Shown piece after piece: positions 6,977 through 13,671 of a stretch of 34,899 nt of DNA. Each line of letters opens with the position of its first letter. The first letter of the stretch is position 1. The notes under the pieces are model-generated. The model was not told the origin of the DNA. It ran no database searches and was given only the letters and a program-made list of their open reading frames with translations. Position numbers and translations under genes: made by a program. Source of the stretch: Bacteroidales bacterium (GTDB taxonomy: Bacteria > Bacteroidota > Bacteroidia > Bacteroidales > UBA10428); assembly GCA_016931575.1 (NCBI GenBank), contig JAFGEO010000053.1:1-34899 (forward strand), in the 5' to 3' direction.

Positions 6977-7828
6977 TTACCTTCCGTTCAACACCCCCTC
7001 AATTGTGAACTCCGGATCTCCGACAAATGCGATGTCATAATCTTTCGAAGAGGGAATCTCCTCCACCACTTTTTCCCCGTTAGTATAGGTAGTCCGTGTA
7101 ACGGTTCCTCCCCAGTCGGTGCTGGCAATGCCCAGTTTCTTGTTCCCATCTGACTTATAGGTCTTGCTGTATTCGATCTTGGCCCAGGTTTTGCTCGTTT
7201 CTTCGAAGCAGGTTTCCAGGTCCTTGCCTTCAAAGAAATATTCCAGGAAATCCAGGCAACCGTTGCCCAGGTTGTTGGCATAATAGCAGGCTGCTCCAGT
7301 GCTGAAGAATGGGAGTGAGTAGTCGGACACCCTTCTGACAGCTTCCGCAATGCCAATATCCCCGTCATCATCGGCAGAAGATCCGGCTCCGTTACATACC
7401 GATTTGAAAAGGACCACGGCATTCTTTTTCATCCGGAGTTCCTCTTTAATTTTTTTACTGGAATGGCTATGGCTCAGGATAAGTCCCCCAACCGCCCCAT
7501 TTTCCCCCATTCTGCTGCCATGGCCTGAATAGATAAGGAAACTGGCATTTTTGGCTGCATTTTTTATAGCCTCCCAGTCAGTATCCTGATCATAGAATTT
7601 ATATACAGTGAGTCCTTTCTCTTCAAGAAAATCAGCGATTTTATCCATTCCTTCAATAGCTTGTGCGGTACCATCTTCTTGAGGGCCCACCAGCATTACT
7701 GCCGACAGGCTTTTTAAGCGGTTAGCATTAGGTACCTCAGGAGGAGTTCCTGGCGATTGAAAAGAAGAAAGGCTCAGGCTGAACACCAGGGCGCTTAACA
7801 AGACAACTAATCTTCGGATCATATGCAT
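6977..7828 (-). CDS. Secreted caspase-like (clan CD) cysteine peptidase, putative
   Basis: The 283-residue protein has a signal peptide (about 1-24) and a single alpha/beta domain whose ordered His and Cys loops fit clan CD peptidases (caspase, metacaspase, gingipain, CHAT). A strand ends in FLIYSGHGS with His103, and the next central strand ends in VVLFKSVCNGAGSS with Cys145. The 42-residue spacing is typical of the caspase fold. A following GIAEAVRR...FFSTGAACYYAN segment also resembles the post-catalytic part of CHAT/caspase domains. No extra domains or secretion tag are seen, so it may act in the periplasm or be anchored by partners. Substrate and activation are unknown. Two ATG codons (7828 and 7822) both give a good signal peptide. 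It is monocistronic. Confidence 0.7.
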   Translation of the reverse strand: MHMIRRLVVLLSALVFSLSLSSFQSPGTPPEVPNANRLKSLSAVMLVGPQEDGTAQAIEGMDKIADFLEEKGLTVYKFYDQDTDWEAIKNAAKNASFLIYSGHGSRMGENGAVGGLILSHSHSSKKIKEELRMKKNAVVLFKSVCNGAGSSADDDGDIGIAEAVRRVSDYSLPFFSTGAACYYANNLGNGCLDFLEYFFEGKDLETCFEETSKTWAKIEYSKTYKSDGNKKLGIASTDWGGTVTRTTYTNGEKVVEEIPSSKDYDIAFVGDPEFTIEGVLNGR

Positions 7829-7932
7829 GAGTGATTAAGGTGAACACTAGCTGGGGATCTGTCGGAATCCTTAAGTAATTTCCATATAGATCTTGAACGG
7901 AGTACGGATTGGTAATGTTGCTTTTTCAGGCA

Positions 7933-7949
7933 TAAAAGTAGGTCTGCAA
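7933..7949 (-). promoter_or_regulatory. 17-bp upstream motif shared with the VWA gene
   Basis: TAAAAGTAGGTCTGCAA on the plus strand differs by one base from 19079-19095, upstream of the VWA gene. Both lie on the 5' side of minus-strand genes for secreted proteins, and on the minus strand each begins with TTGCA, as often seen just after a Bacteroidota -7 box. Confidence 0.35.
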
Positions 7950-7958
7950 TTGTATGAT

Positions 7959-8050
7959 AATGGGTAAATACGAATCACCCCTACCCTCTGCGCCGACCAG
8001 CCACTCCCCATCACCTCCCATCCCCGAATGGGGTAAATCCTAAATCACCC
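7959..8050. repeat. Imperfect direct repeat upstream of the symporter cluster
   Basis: AATGGGTAAATACGAATCACCC (7959-7980) recurs with small changes at 8027-8050 as AATGGGGTAAATCC then TAAATCACCC. Copies are 68 bp apart, start to start. Paired sites like this can bind a regulator dimer, but no cognate regulator is identified. Confidence 0.4.
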
Positions 8051-8103
8051 TGGTCTCCCGGGCAGGGCAATTCTGTCCGGCTCCGAAATCACTTTTCATC
8101 TGT

Positions 8104-8136
8104 TTTGCATAATTAGATTATTTTCCTTTATATTTA
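8104..8136 (+). promoter_or_regulatory. Possible promoter for the symporter cluster
   Basis: TTTG at 8104-8107 and TATATTTA at 8129-8136 are separated by 21 nt; the -7 box has one mismatch to TAnnTTTG. The first gene starts at 8164, giving a leader of about 20 nt. Confidence 0.42.
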
Positions 8137-8163
8137 TGAAACCAATCTAACAAACTTTAACCT

Positions 8164-9006
8164 ATGGAAGAGCACAAAAATGAGTATCACATTAGCTTCT
8201 TCAAACCCACCACCGAACATGCCAGACTCAACCGCAATATGGTTATCTGGTTCGTGCTGATCTGGGTAGTAGCTATTTTCGGGTTTCAGCTTGCGCTGTA
8301 CGTGTTGCAGAAACCTACCCCCGAACCGGTTTTAAAAACGTTTAAGGCTTCCTGGCCGGCCGTCAGTTCCGGGCAGGCAAGTACGCAGGAATTGCAGGAC
8401 CATTCTTTTGCAACCCTGTCCGTACTCGGAAAAGTATTTATTAAGCCTGAATACCGGAAGGTACTCGACCGAACACTTAGCCGTTCGGTTTTGTCATTAT
8501 GCGACTCGGCACAAAAAGTGGACGTAATGGCCAATATTCAGGATTTCAGGGCTGTCATTGCGTCTATCGATGCTTCCCAGGCTCGGATTGATGAGATCAA
8601 TACTAAGGATGCCCTGAGTTCCAAACAGAAAAAAGAGAAGATAGAGCCCCTGCAAAAGGAAATAAATGCAGGCTGGGAACAATATTCGATTGCCAAGGAA
8701 AAGCTGGTGGTTCAGCTGACACCCATCCTGGGCCTGGAAACCACGGATGTCCGTACACGCATACTTCCCCTCGAACTCACCAGCTCCCTGGAGCCCCTGA
8801 CCGACGAAGAGAAGATGATCGTTGAAAAGGCCATGGACCTCTATCTGATCCACAACCAGTCGGTCCTGACCGATACCAAACTCTTTGGGTTTCCCTTTCA
8901 CTATTTTTATACGGCAATATTCCTCCTGATCCTGTTTGTCGGATTATGCTGGCTTTACTGTGTCCGTACAGATAAGATCAATGCCAGACTGAATGTTGTT
9001 GATTAG
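8164..9006 (+). CDS. DUF4212-like symporter small subunit with large loop insert
   Basis: The 280-residue protein has two membrane helices, about 26-48 and 247-267. The first is preceded by ARLNRNMVIWFVLIW, resembling the N-terminus of DUF4212 sodium/substrate symporter small subunits, and the second by FGFPFHYFYTAIF, resembling their GFPLGFWFAQQ segment. Those subunits are about 80-110 residues with both helices close together. Here about 190 residues of mostly helical, charged sequence separate them. If the N-terminus is cytoplasmic, the insert lies in the periplasm. The symporter gene follows after 24 bp, which fits the known small/large subunit pairing. Identification rests on helix motifs and context, so it is moderately secure. 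The insert matches nothing I recognise. Confidence 0.6.
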   Translation: MEEHKNEYHISFFKPTTEHARLNRNMVIWFVLIWVVAIFGFQLALYVLQKPTPEPVLKTFKASWPAVSSGQASTQELQDHSFATLSVLGKVFIKPEYRKVLDRTLSRSVLSLCDSAQKVDVMANIQDFRAVIASIDASQARIDEINTKDALSSKQKKEKIEPLQKEINAGWEQYSIAKEKLVVQLTPILGLETTDVRTRILPLELTSSLEPLTDEEKMIVEKAMDLYLIHNQSVLTDTKLFGFPFHYFYTAIFLLILFVGLCWLYCVRTDKINARLNVVD

Positions 9007-9030
9007 TCCAAACCCTCCTCAAAAACTATC

Positions 9031-10704
9031 ATGATGAAAAAAATCATTTTACCCATACTATTGCTGGCCATGCCCGCCCTGACATTTGCGGCTACCAAGT
9101 CTCAATCGCTTGAAGGCAGCTTTAAGGTCGGACCTGCTATTATTCTGATTACCATCCTGACACTTTTTGTGCTGGTAGGGATACTCTTCCGTGCCAAGGA
9201 TACCAATGATTATTATGCTGCCGGGCGCGGGATCTCGCGGGTTGGTTCAGGGATGGCCATCGCCTCCAACTGGATGAGTGCGGCTTCCTTCCTGGGTATG
9301 GCAGCCCTGATGTACGGATACGGATATCACGGTCTGGCTTATGTCGTTGGCTGGACCGGCGGTTATGTTCTGCTGTTGATCCTGATGGCAGGTCAGATCA
9401 GGAAGTATGGTAAATATACTGCTGCCGATTTCATCGGTGACCGCTACTACTCGCAGGGTTTGAGGGCTATCGGGGCCATCATCGCCATCCTCATCTCGAT
9501 TTCCTACTGTGTCGGACAGTTTGGGGGCATCGGTTTGATGTTCAAGTGGATCCTTGGGATCCCCTATGGGTGGGCAGTCCTCATCGGGGGTTCTGTTGTG
9601 CTGGCATACACCCTGATATCGGGTATGCTCGGGGTAACCAAGAACATGCAGATCCAGTATGTGATCATCATCGTCTCTTTCCTGATCCCTTTGTTTATCC
9701 TGACTTTTAAGTTCGATTATATGTGGCTCCTTCCGCAGATCGGTTACGGATCTGTTGTGTCGGATACCATTTCCGGCATCCCCCTAGCAGAAACAAAACA
9801 GCTTGTGAATTCGCTGGGGCATGAATTTGCCTCGGTTCCGGCGCCGGAGTATGCCATGCCGTGGGATCCTTCCACCGGTCAGACCATGTTTCAGTGGATA
9901 GCCCTGGCTTTTTCGCTGATGGTTGGTACAGCCGGTCTCCCGCACGTCATCCAGCGTTTCTATGTGGTGCCTAAAGCCCGCGATGCACGCTGGTCAGTTG
10001 TATGGGGTTTATTCTTTATCTGCATCCTTTACTGGAGCGCCCCTGCCTATGCTGCCTTTGGACGGATCCTCTCTGCCAATCCTGAAATCGGAAAACTTTC
10101 CAAAGATGCCATTGTTGTCTATACCGCCCAGCTTGGAGAGGTTAATCCGCTTATTGTCGGACTGCTTGCAGCGGGCGGCGTATCCGCGGCTTTTTCAACT
10201 GTTTCGGGGCTTCTCGTGGCCGGCTCCTCTGCCTTTGCGCACGACTTGTATGTTAAGGTGATTAACCCTGAGGCCCCACCAAAGCGTCAGCTGCTCTTTG
10301 CCCGTCTGGCCACTGTGCTGATGGCGGTTATCGTTACCCTGATTGCTTTGCTCGACCTGGCACTTATCGGCCAGCTGGTTGCCGTGGCCTTCTCGCTTGC
10401 AGGATGTACGATCTTCCCCTTATTCCTTCTGGGGATATGGTGGAGTGGTTCCAATAAGGCAGGTGCCGTTGCCGGTCTGATAACCGGCGGCCTGATATCC
10501 CTGATTGCCATTACCTATTTCATTGCCGGCACACAGGAGATCGTGCTGCCTTTCCACGATTTTGTCAGCTACTGGCTTGAAGCCTGGTATTTTGCCTGGA
10601 TTGGGGCTCCGCTGGCAATACTTGCCAATATCGTAGTTTCGAAGCTTACCAAACCAACCCCGATAGAGATCCGCAAATTCCTTATCGAAAAGGTACATGC
10701 TTAA
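9031..10704 (+). CDS. actP: Sodium/solute symporter, ActP-like (SSS family)
   Basis: The 557-residue protein starts with a possible signal-like segment (cleavage near LTFAATKS), as in ActP, followed by about 13 hydrophobic helices. SSS hallmarks include YYAAGRGISRVGSGMAIASN at about 58-77, MSAASFLGMAALMYG, the R/KKYGKYTAADFIGDRYY helix-loop, MVGTAGLPHVIQRFY, and GGVSAAFSTVSGLLVAGSSA, which contains the sodium-site serines. This places it in the acetate/glycolate-type branch of inner-membrane Na+ symporters, more precisely the large-subunit type that pairs with DUF4212 proteins. Acetate or a related short carboxylate is the likely substrate, not proven here. It overlaps the next gene by one base (TAATG), so translation is probably coupled. 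Two ATG codons (9031 and 9034) are equally plausible. Confidence 0.88.
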   Translation: MMKKIILPILLLAMPALTFAATKSQSLEGSFKVGPAIILITILTLFVLVGILFRAKDTNDYYAAGRGISRVGSGMAIASNWMSAASFLGMAALMYGYGYHGLAYVVGWTGGYVLLLILMAGQIRKYGKYTAADFIGDRYYSQGLRAIGAIIAILISISYCVGQFGGIGLMFKWILGIPYGWAVLIGGSVVLAYTLISGMLGVTKNMQIQYVIIIVSFLIPLFILTFKFDYMWLLPQIGYGSVVSDTISGIPLAETKQLVNSLGHEFASVPAPEYAMPWDPSTGQTMFQWIALAFSLMVGTAGLPHVIQRFYVVPKARDARWSVVWGLFFICILYWSAPAYAAFGRILSANPEIGKLSKDAIVVYTAQLGEVNPLIVGLLAAGGVSAAFSTVSGLLVAGSSAFAHDLYVKVINPEAPPKRQLLFARLATVLMAVIVTLIALLDLALIGQLVAVAFSLAGCTIFPLFLLGIWWSGSNKAGAVAGLITGGLISLIAITYFIAGTQEIVLPFHDFVSYWLEAWYFAWIGAPLAILANIVVSKLTKPTPIEIRKFLIEKVHA

Positions 10705-11486
10705 TGGCATTCTTCAAAGATAAAAAAACAAGGACGCTCATAAAGATCATGAGCGTCCTTGCATTGGCAGGAATCCTTATTGCCTACCTGTACTACAAAT
10801 CGCTCAACGATTCCGTTGATCCGAGGGTAGTCCCGGCCAGGGAAATGTATGCAGGGTATAATAAGCTTGTTGAAAAGAGCGATTACAAGGAGATTTTCAA
10901 ACTACTTGATTCCATTGAGTCTATCTACCTGCGCTGGCATCATTATGCCCGTTCCTATGAAGTCGGGGTGATCCTTAATAACCGTGCTGCAGCGTACCTG
11001 AACATGGCCATGCTGAAAGATTCTGTCAGGTATACGGATGATAATTACCTGCATCTGCCGAAGGACAGCCTGCTTAACCTGGCTGAGACTGAGATCACGG
11101 GGAGCATAGCGATCTATGAGGATTGGCTGAAGGAGTATGCCGGCAAGTCGGAGGGTGAGATTGAAAATCGTATCGGAAACGATTTCTCCGTGGGACTGGG
11201 ATCCTATTCCGAAAAAAAGAAAGAACGCTTTAAGAAAAACAGGGTAGAGGAGATGGTCGATGCTCAGGTTGAAGTCCCCCGCAGGCTGTCGGTGAGCTAT
11301 ACCAACCTTGGACTCATCTTCAGGAACAGGGACATGTATGAAGATGCTGCACACTGTTACATCAAGGCCATTAATTACTGGGATGAGAACCTCGACGCGC
11401 AGAACAACCTGAATGTGCTGCTGAACGAGGATAAAGTGAAAAGAAACTTCCTGCAAAAAATTCTTCCTCCGGAAAAGGGAGTCTGA
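10704..11486 (+). CDS. Membrane-anchored TPR-like protein of the symporter cluster
   Basis: The 260-residue protein has a short basic N-terminus, one membrane helix (about 16-32) and a soluble helical domain. A TPR-like pair is visible near residues 190-235 (SVSYTNLGLIFRNRDMYEDAAHCYIKAINYW), and an earlier ILNNRAAAYLNMAML segment at about 92-106 looks like another unit. It should face the periplasm or cytoplasm as a scaffold. The start ATG shares its A with the stop codon of the symporter gene. An in-frame ATG at 10749 lies inside the right arm of a 13-bp hairpin, so the true start deserves checking. I recognise no specific family. Its place between symporter and porin suggests it links inner- and outer-membrane parts. 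Confidence 0.75.
   Translation: MAFFKDKKTRTLIKIMSVLALAGILIAYLYYKSLNDSVDPRVVPAREMYAGYNKLVEKSDYKEIFKLLDSIESIYLRWHHYARSYEVGVILNNRAAAYLNMAMLKDSVRYTDDNYLHLPKDSLLNLAETEITGSIAIYEDWLKEYAGKSEGEIENRIGNDFSVGLGSYSEKKKERFKKNRVEEMVDAQVEVPRRLSVSYTNLGLIFRNRDMYEDAAHCYIKAINYWDENLDAQNNLNVLLNEDKVKRNFLQKILPPEKGV
10729..10761. promoter_or_regulatory. Perfect 13-bp hairpin across the start of the TPR gene
   Basis: CAAGGACGCTCAT at 10729-10741 pairs exactly with ATGAGCGTCCTTG at 10749-10761 around a 7-nt loop (AAAGATC). It lies inside codons 9-20 of the TPR gene and covers the alternative ATG at 10749. On the minus strand the stem is followed by seven T residues (plus 10722-10728), like an intrinsic terminator in that orientation. 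On the plus strand it could slow ribosomes or processively reduce downstream expression. Confidence 0.6.
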
Positions 11487-11512
11487 TACTAAGGAAATAA
11501 ACTAAGCTGAAT

Positions 11513-12790
11513 ATGATGAAAAAAATCTTACTGCTCATTACCGTACTTTGTCCAGCCCTGACAGCCATGGCACAGGATAAAGAAGAAGAACCGAAATTCG
11601 GGATATCCTTTTCGGGTTTCGTAAAGAACGATGTTTTCTATGATACGCGACAAACCGTTACAGCCCGTGAAGGGCACTTTCTCCTTTGGCCCTCCGCAGA
11701 ATCATTGGATATTAATGGTGTGGACATCAATGCACAGCCCAACCTGAATATGCTGGCTGTACAGTCGCGGCTCTCCGGAAAAATTACCGGTCCCGATGCC
11801 TTTGGAGCAAAAACATCCGGGTTGCTGGAAGGTGACTTCTTTGCTCAGGCCAACGATAATATCAACCTTTTAAGGTTGCGGCATGCCTTTGTCAAGCTGA
11901 ACTGGAAGAGCACGGAGTTTCTGGCAGGACAGACCTGGAACCCCCTCTTCGTGACCGGATGTTTCCCGGGAACGGTTTCCTTCAACACGGGCACCCCCTT
12001 ACAATCGTTTGCCAGAAACCCGCAACTCCGTATCACGCAGAGCTTTGGAAAGCTAAAGATCATTGCCGCCATGCTGGCGCAACGTGATTTTGCTTCGCGC
12101 GGTCAGGCCGGAGCAAGCTCAGATTACCTGCGCAACGCCGGGATTCCCGACATGCACCTGCAGCTCCAGTTTGCCACCGCGAATGAGGAGAGCGGGTTTA
12201 GCTACCTTGCCGGGGCAGGGATCGCGTACAAGAAAATCGTTCCGCGTCTTTCATCAACTACTGCCAGCGGAACTTTCGTTGTGGATGAAGGAGTCAGCGG
12301 GCTGACCTTCATTGCCTACCAGAACCTGAGTCTAAAGCCTTTTACCGTGAAACTTCAGTACCGCTACGGGGAAAATATCGCCGACGTTCTTGCCATCAGT
12401 GGATTTGCCGTAATGCAGGTCAACGATGCACTCACCGGGCAGCAGAGCTATACTCCCTTCACCAGTCATACTGTCTGGGGCGACATTCAGACCAACGGGA
12501 AGAAGCTCCAGGTCGGCTTTTTCGGTGGTATGCTGCTGAACACCGGAACAAAGGACCCGGTGGAAATTGTTGACATGGCTGCCGGCACCTATGGGCTCGG
12601 ACAGAACATTGTCAGCCTGTTGCGTATGTCACCGCGGGTGGTCTGGAATTCCGGGAAAGTGCGGCTTGCCCTCGAAATGGAATATACCATGGCAGTCTAT
12701 GGCTCTGACTATGACAACTTCTACCTGCCGGCAACCCTGACACCCGTTGCCAATCTTCGGGGGTTGTTCAGTACTTACTACTTCTTTTAA
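11513..12790 (+). CDS. Outer-membrane beta-barrel porin (DcaP-like)
   Basis: The 425-residue protein has a signal peptide (cleavage after AMAQ, about residue 21) and then alternating hydrophobic/polar strands throughout: FGISFSGFVKNDVFYDTR, FLAGQTWNPLF, KLKIIAAML, FTVKLQYRYGENI, KVRLALEMEYTMAVY. It ends in TYYFF with a terminal Phe, the BAM recognition signature of outer-membrane barrels. The N-terminal pattern (GFVKNDVFYDTRQT, followed by a conserved NTGTP region) resembles DcaP/porin-family proteins of Bacteroidota. It should form an outer-membrane channel. Its place behind the symporter suggests it admits the same solute. The gap to the TPR gene is 26 bp, so they are probably cotranscribed. 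Confidence 0.82.
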   Translation: MMKKILLLITVLCPALTAMAQDKEEEPKFGISFSGFVKNDVFYDTRQTVTAREGHFLLWPSAESLDINGVDINAQPNLNMLAVQSRLSGKITGPDAFGAKTSGLLEGDFFAQANDNINLLRLRHAFVKLNWKSTEFLAGQTWNPLFVTGCFPGTVSFNTGTPLQSFARNPQLRITQSFGKLKIIAAMLAQRDFASRGQAGASSDYLRNAGIPDMHLQLQFATANEESGFSYLAGAGIAYKKIVPRLSSTTASGTFVVDEGVSGLTFIAYQNLSLKPFTVKLQYRYGENIADVLAISGFAVMQVNDALTGQQSYTPFTSHTVWGDIQTNGKKLQVGFFGGMLLNTGTKDPVEIVDMAAGTYGLGQNIVSLLRMSPRVVWNSGKVRLALEMEYTMAVYGSDYDNFYLPATLTPVANLRGLFSTYYFF

Positions 12791-12801
12791 GGGGTCTTTA
12801 C

Positions 12802-12841
12802 CCTCCGGACATGCAGGTTCATCCCAATGCGTGTCCGGAGG
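12802..12841 (+). terminator. Hairpin between porin and phosphoesterase genes
   Basis: CCTCCGGACA at 12802-12811 pairs perfectly with TGTCCGGAGG at 12832-12841; with one G-U wobble the stem extends to 13 bp. The loop is about 14 nt. The following ATAAAAACCC has no run of T, so a complete Rho-independent stop is doubtful. An attenuator or processing hairpin that lowers expression of downstream genes is as likely. Confidence 0.45.
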
Positions 12842-12855
12842 ATAAAAACCCAGGT

Positions 12856-12871
12856 GGATCCTGCAGGATCC
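12856..12871. repeat. 16-bp perfect palindrome upstream of phosphoesterase gene
   Basis: GGATCCTGCAGGATCC is fully self-complementary and lies 17 bp before the start codon at 12888. It could be a regulator site or a further hairpin. No regulator is identified. Confidence 0.35.
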
Positions 12872-12887
12872 TCAAAATGTTTACCGG

Positions 12888-13634
12888 ATGAAGCTGGCCC
12901 TGATATCGGACATCCATGAAGATGTGGTGAACCTCAAACTGGCACTCTATAAGCTTGAAAAGCAGGGGTGCGATGAGGTAGTGTGCCTCGGTGATATTTC
13001 AGGCTTCAGCGTTCCCCATTACCGTTATTTTGATACACGGGATGCCCATGAGTGCCTGCGCCTTGTCAGGGAAAACTGCAGGCTTGTTGTACTGGGTAAC
13101 CACGACCTTCAGGCAGCGGGACGGCTTCCCGCCTACTGTCCCGATTTTAACTTTCCTGCCAACTGGTACTCCCTGGATTATCACCAGCGGAAGGAGCTGG
13201 GGTATAAAAAAGTCTGGCTCTACGATCACGATGAGCTCGATCCCCTTTATACCCTGGCGGATAAGGAATACCTGTCTTCCCTTCCGGAATTCGGCATCCT
13301 GGAAGCCGGGAACAGGAAGCTGTTCCTGAGCCATTATGTCTATCCTAACCTGAGCGGTTCCCTGCTCGACTTCTACCATACCGCACCCGAATACAGAAAG
13401 CACCTTGAGTTTATGAACGGTAAGGGGTGCCGGCTGGGTTTCGGGGGGCATTTTCATGCCGGCGGACTCACAATCGCCACACACGAAAAGCTGCTCCGGC
13501 GAGGGTTCCGCAGAAAGGTAAAACCGCCGGCGGATAGCGTGATCCTGGTGCCCTCCGTGGCAGGGAATAAAATGAACAATGGTTTTTGTATATTTGATAC
13601 TGATGAGGATACGGTAAGAGCGGTGCATCTTTAG
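12888..13634 (+). CDS. Calcineurin-like metallophosphoesterase
   Basis: The 248-residue protein has the full metallophosphoesterase motif set: ISDIHED with Asp8 and His10, CLGDISG with Asp36, GNHD with Asn71-His72-Asp73, a later FLSHY with His149, and GGHFHAG with His188 and His190. These residues bind two metals and cleave phosphomonoesters or phosphodiesters. The best fit is the small YfcE/MJ0936-like phosphodiesterase class. No signal peptide or membrane helix is present, so it is cytosolic. It is followed 37 bp later by the nucleotidyltransferase sensor gene, suggesting opposite roles in one nucleotide-based signal. The preceding intergenic region contains a hairpin and a palindrome, so it may be partly uncoupled from the porin gene. 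Confidence 0.9.
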   Translation: MKLALISDIHEDVVNLKLALYKLEKQGCDEVVCLGDISGFSVPHYRYFDTRDAHECLRLVRENCRLVVLGNHDLQAAGRLPAYCPDFNFPANWYSLDYHQRKELGYKKVWLYDHDELDPLYTLADKEYLSSLPEFGILEAGNRKLFLSHYVYPNLSGSLLDFYHTAPEYRKHLEFMNGKGCRLGFGGHFHAGGLTIATHEKLLRRGFRRKVKPPADSVILVPSVAGNKMNNGFCIFDTDEDTVRAVHL

Positions 13635-13671
13635 CTCAACCCCCGGATCCATTGTCTCCTAAAAGCAGGAC

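Larger units (their letters stand above)
7829..8163. other. Divergent intergenic region between caspase-like gene and symporter cluster
   Basis: No gene is visible in these 335 bases. They hold a motif shared with the VWA gene upstream region (7933-7949), a possible minus-strand -7 box TACAATTG (7947-7954), an imperfect direct repeat (7959-7980 and 8027-8050) and a possible plus-strand promoter (8104-8136). The layout suggests control sites for both divergent units. Confidence 0.55.

Noticed and set aside
6720-7040. 106-codon plus-strand frame in the gap before the caspase-like gene
   Set aside because: No domain, biased composition, and it runs into the 3' end of the caspase-like gene on the other strand.
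10722-10761. True transcription terminator for a minus-strand gene at 10.7 kb
   Set aside because: No minus-strand gene ends there; both sides are strongly coding on the plus strand. Kept only as a hairpin.
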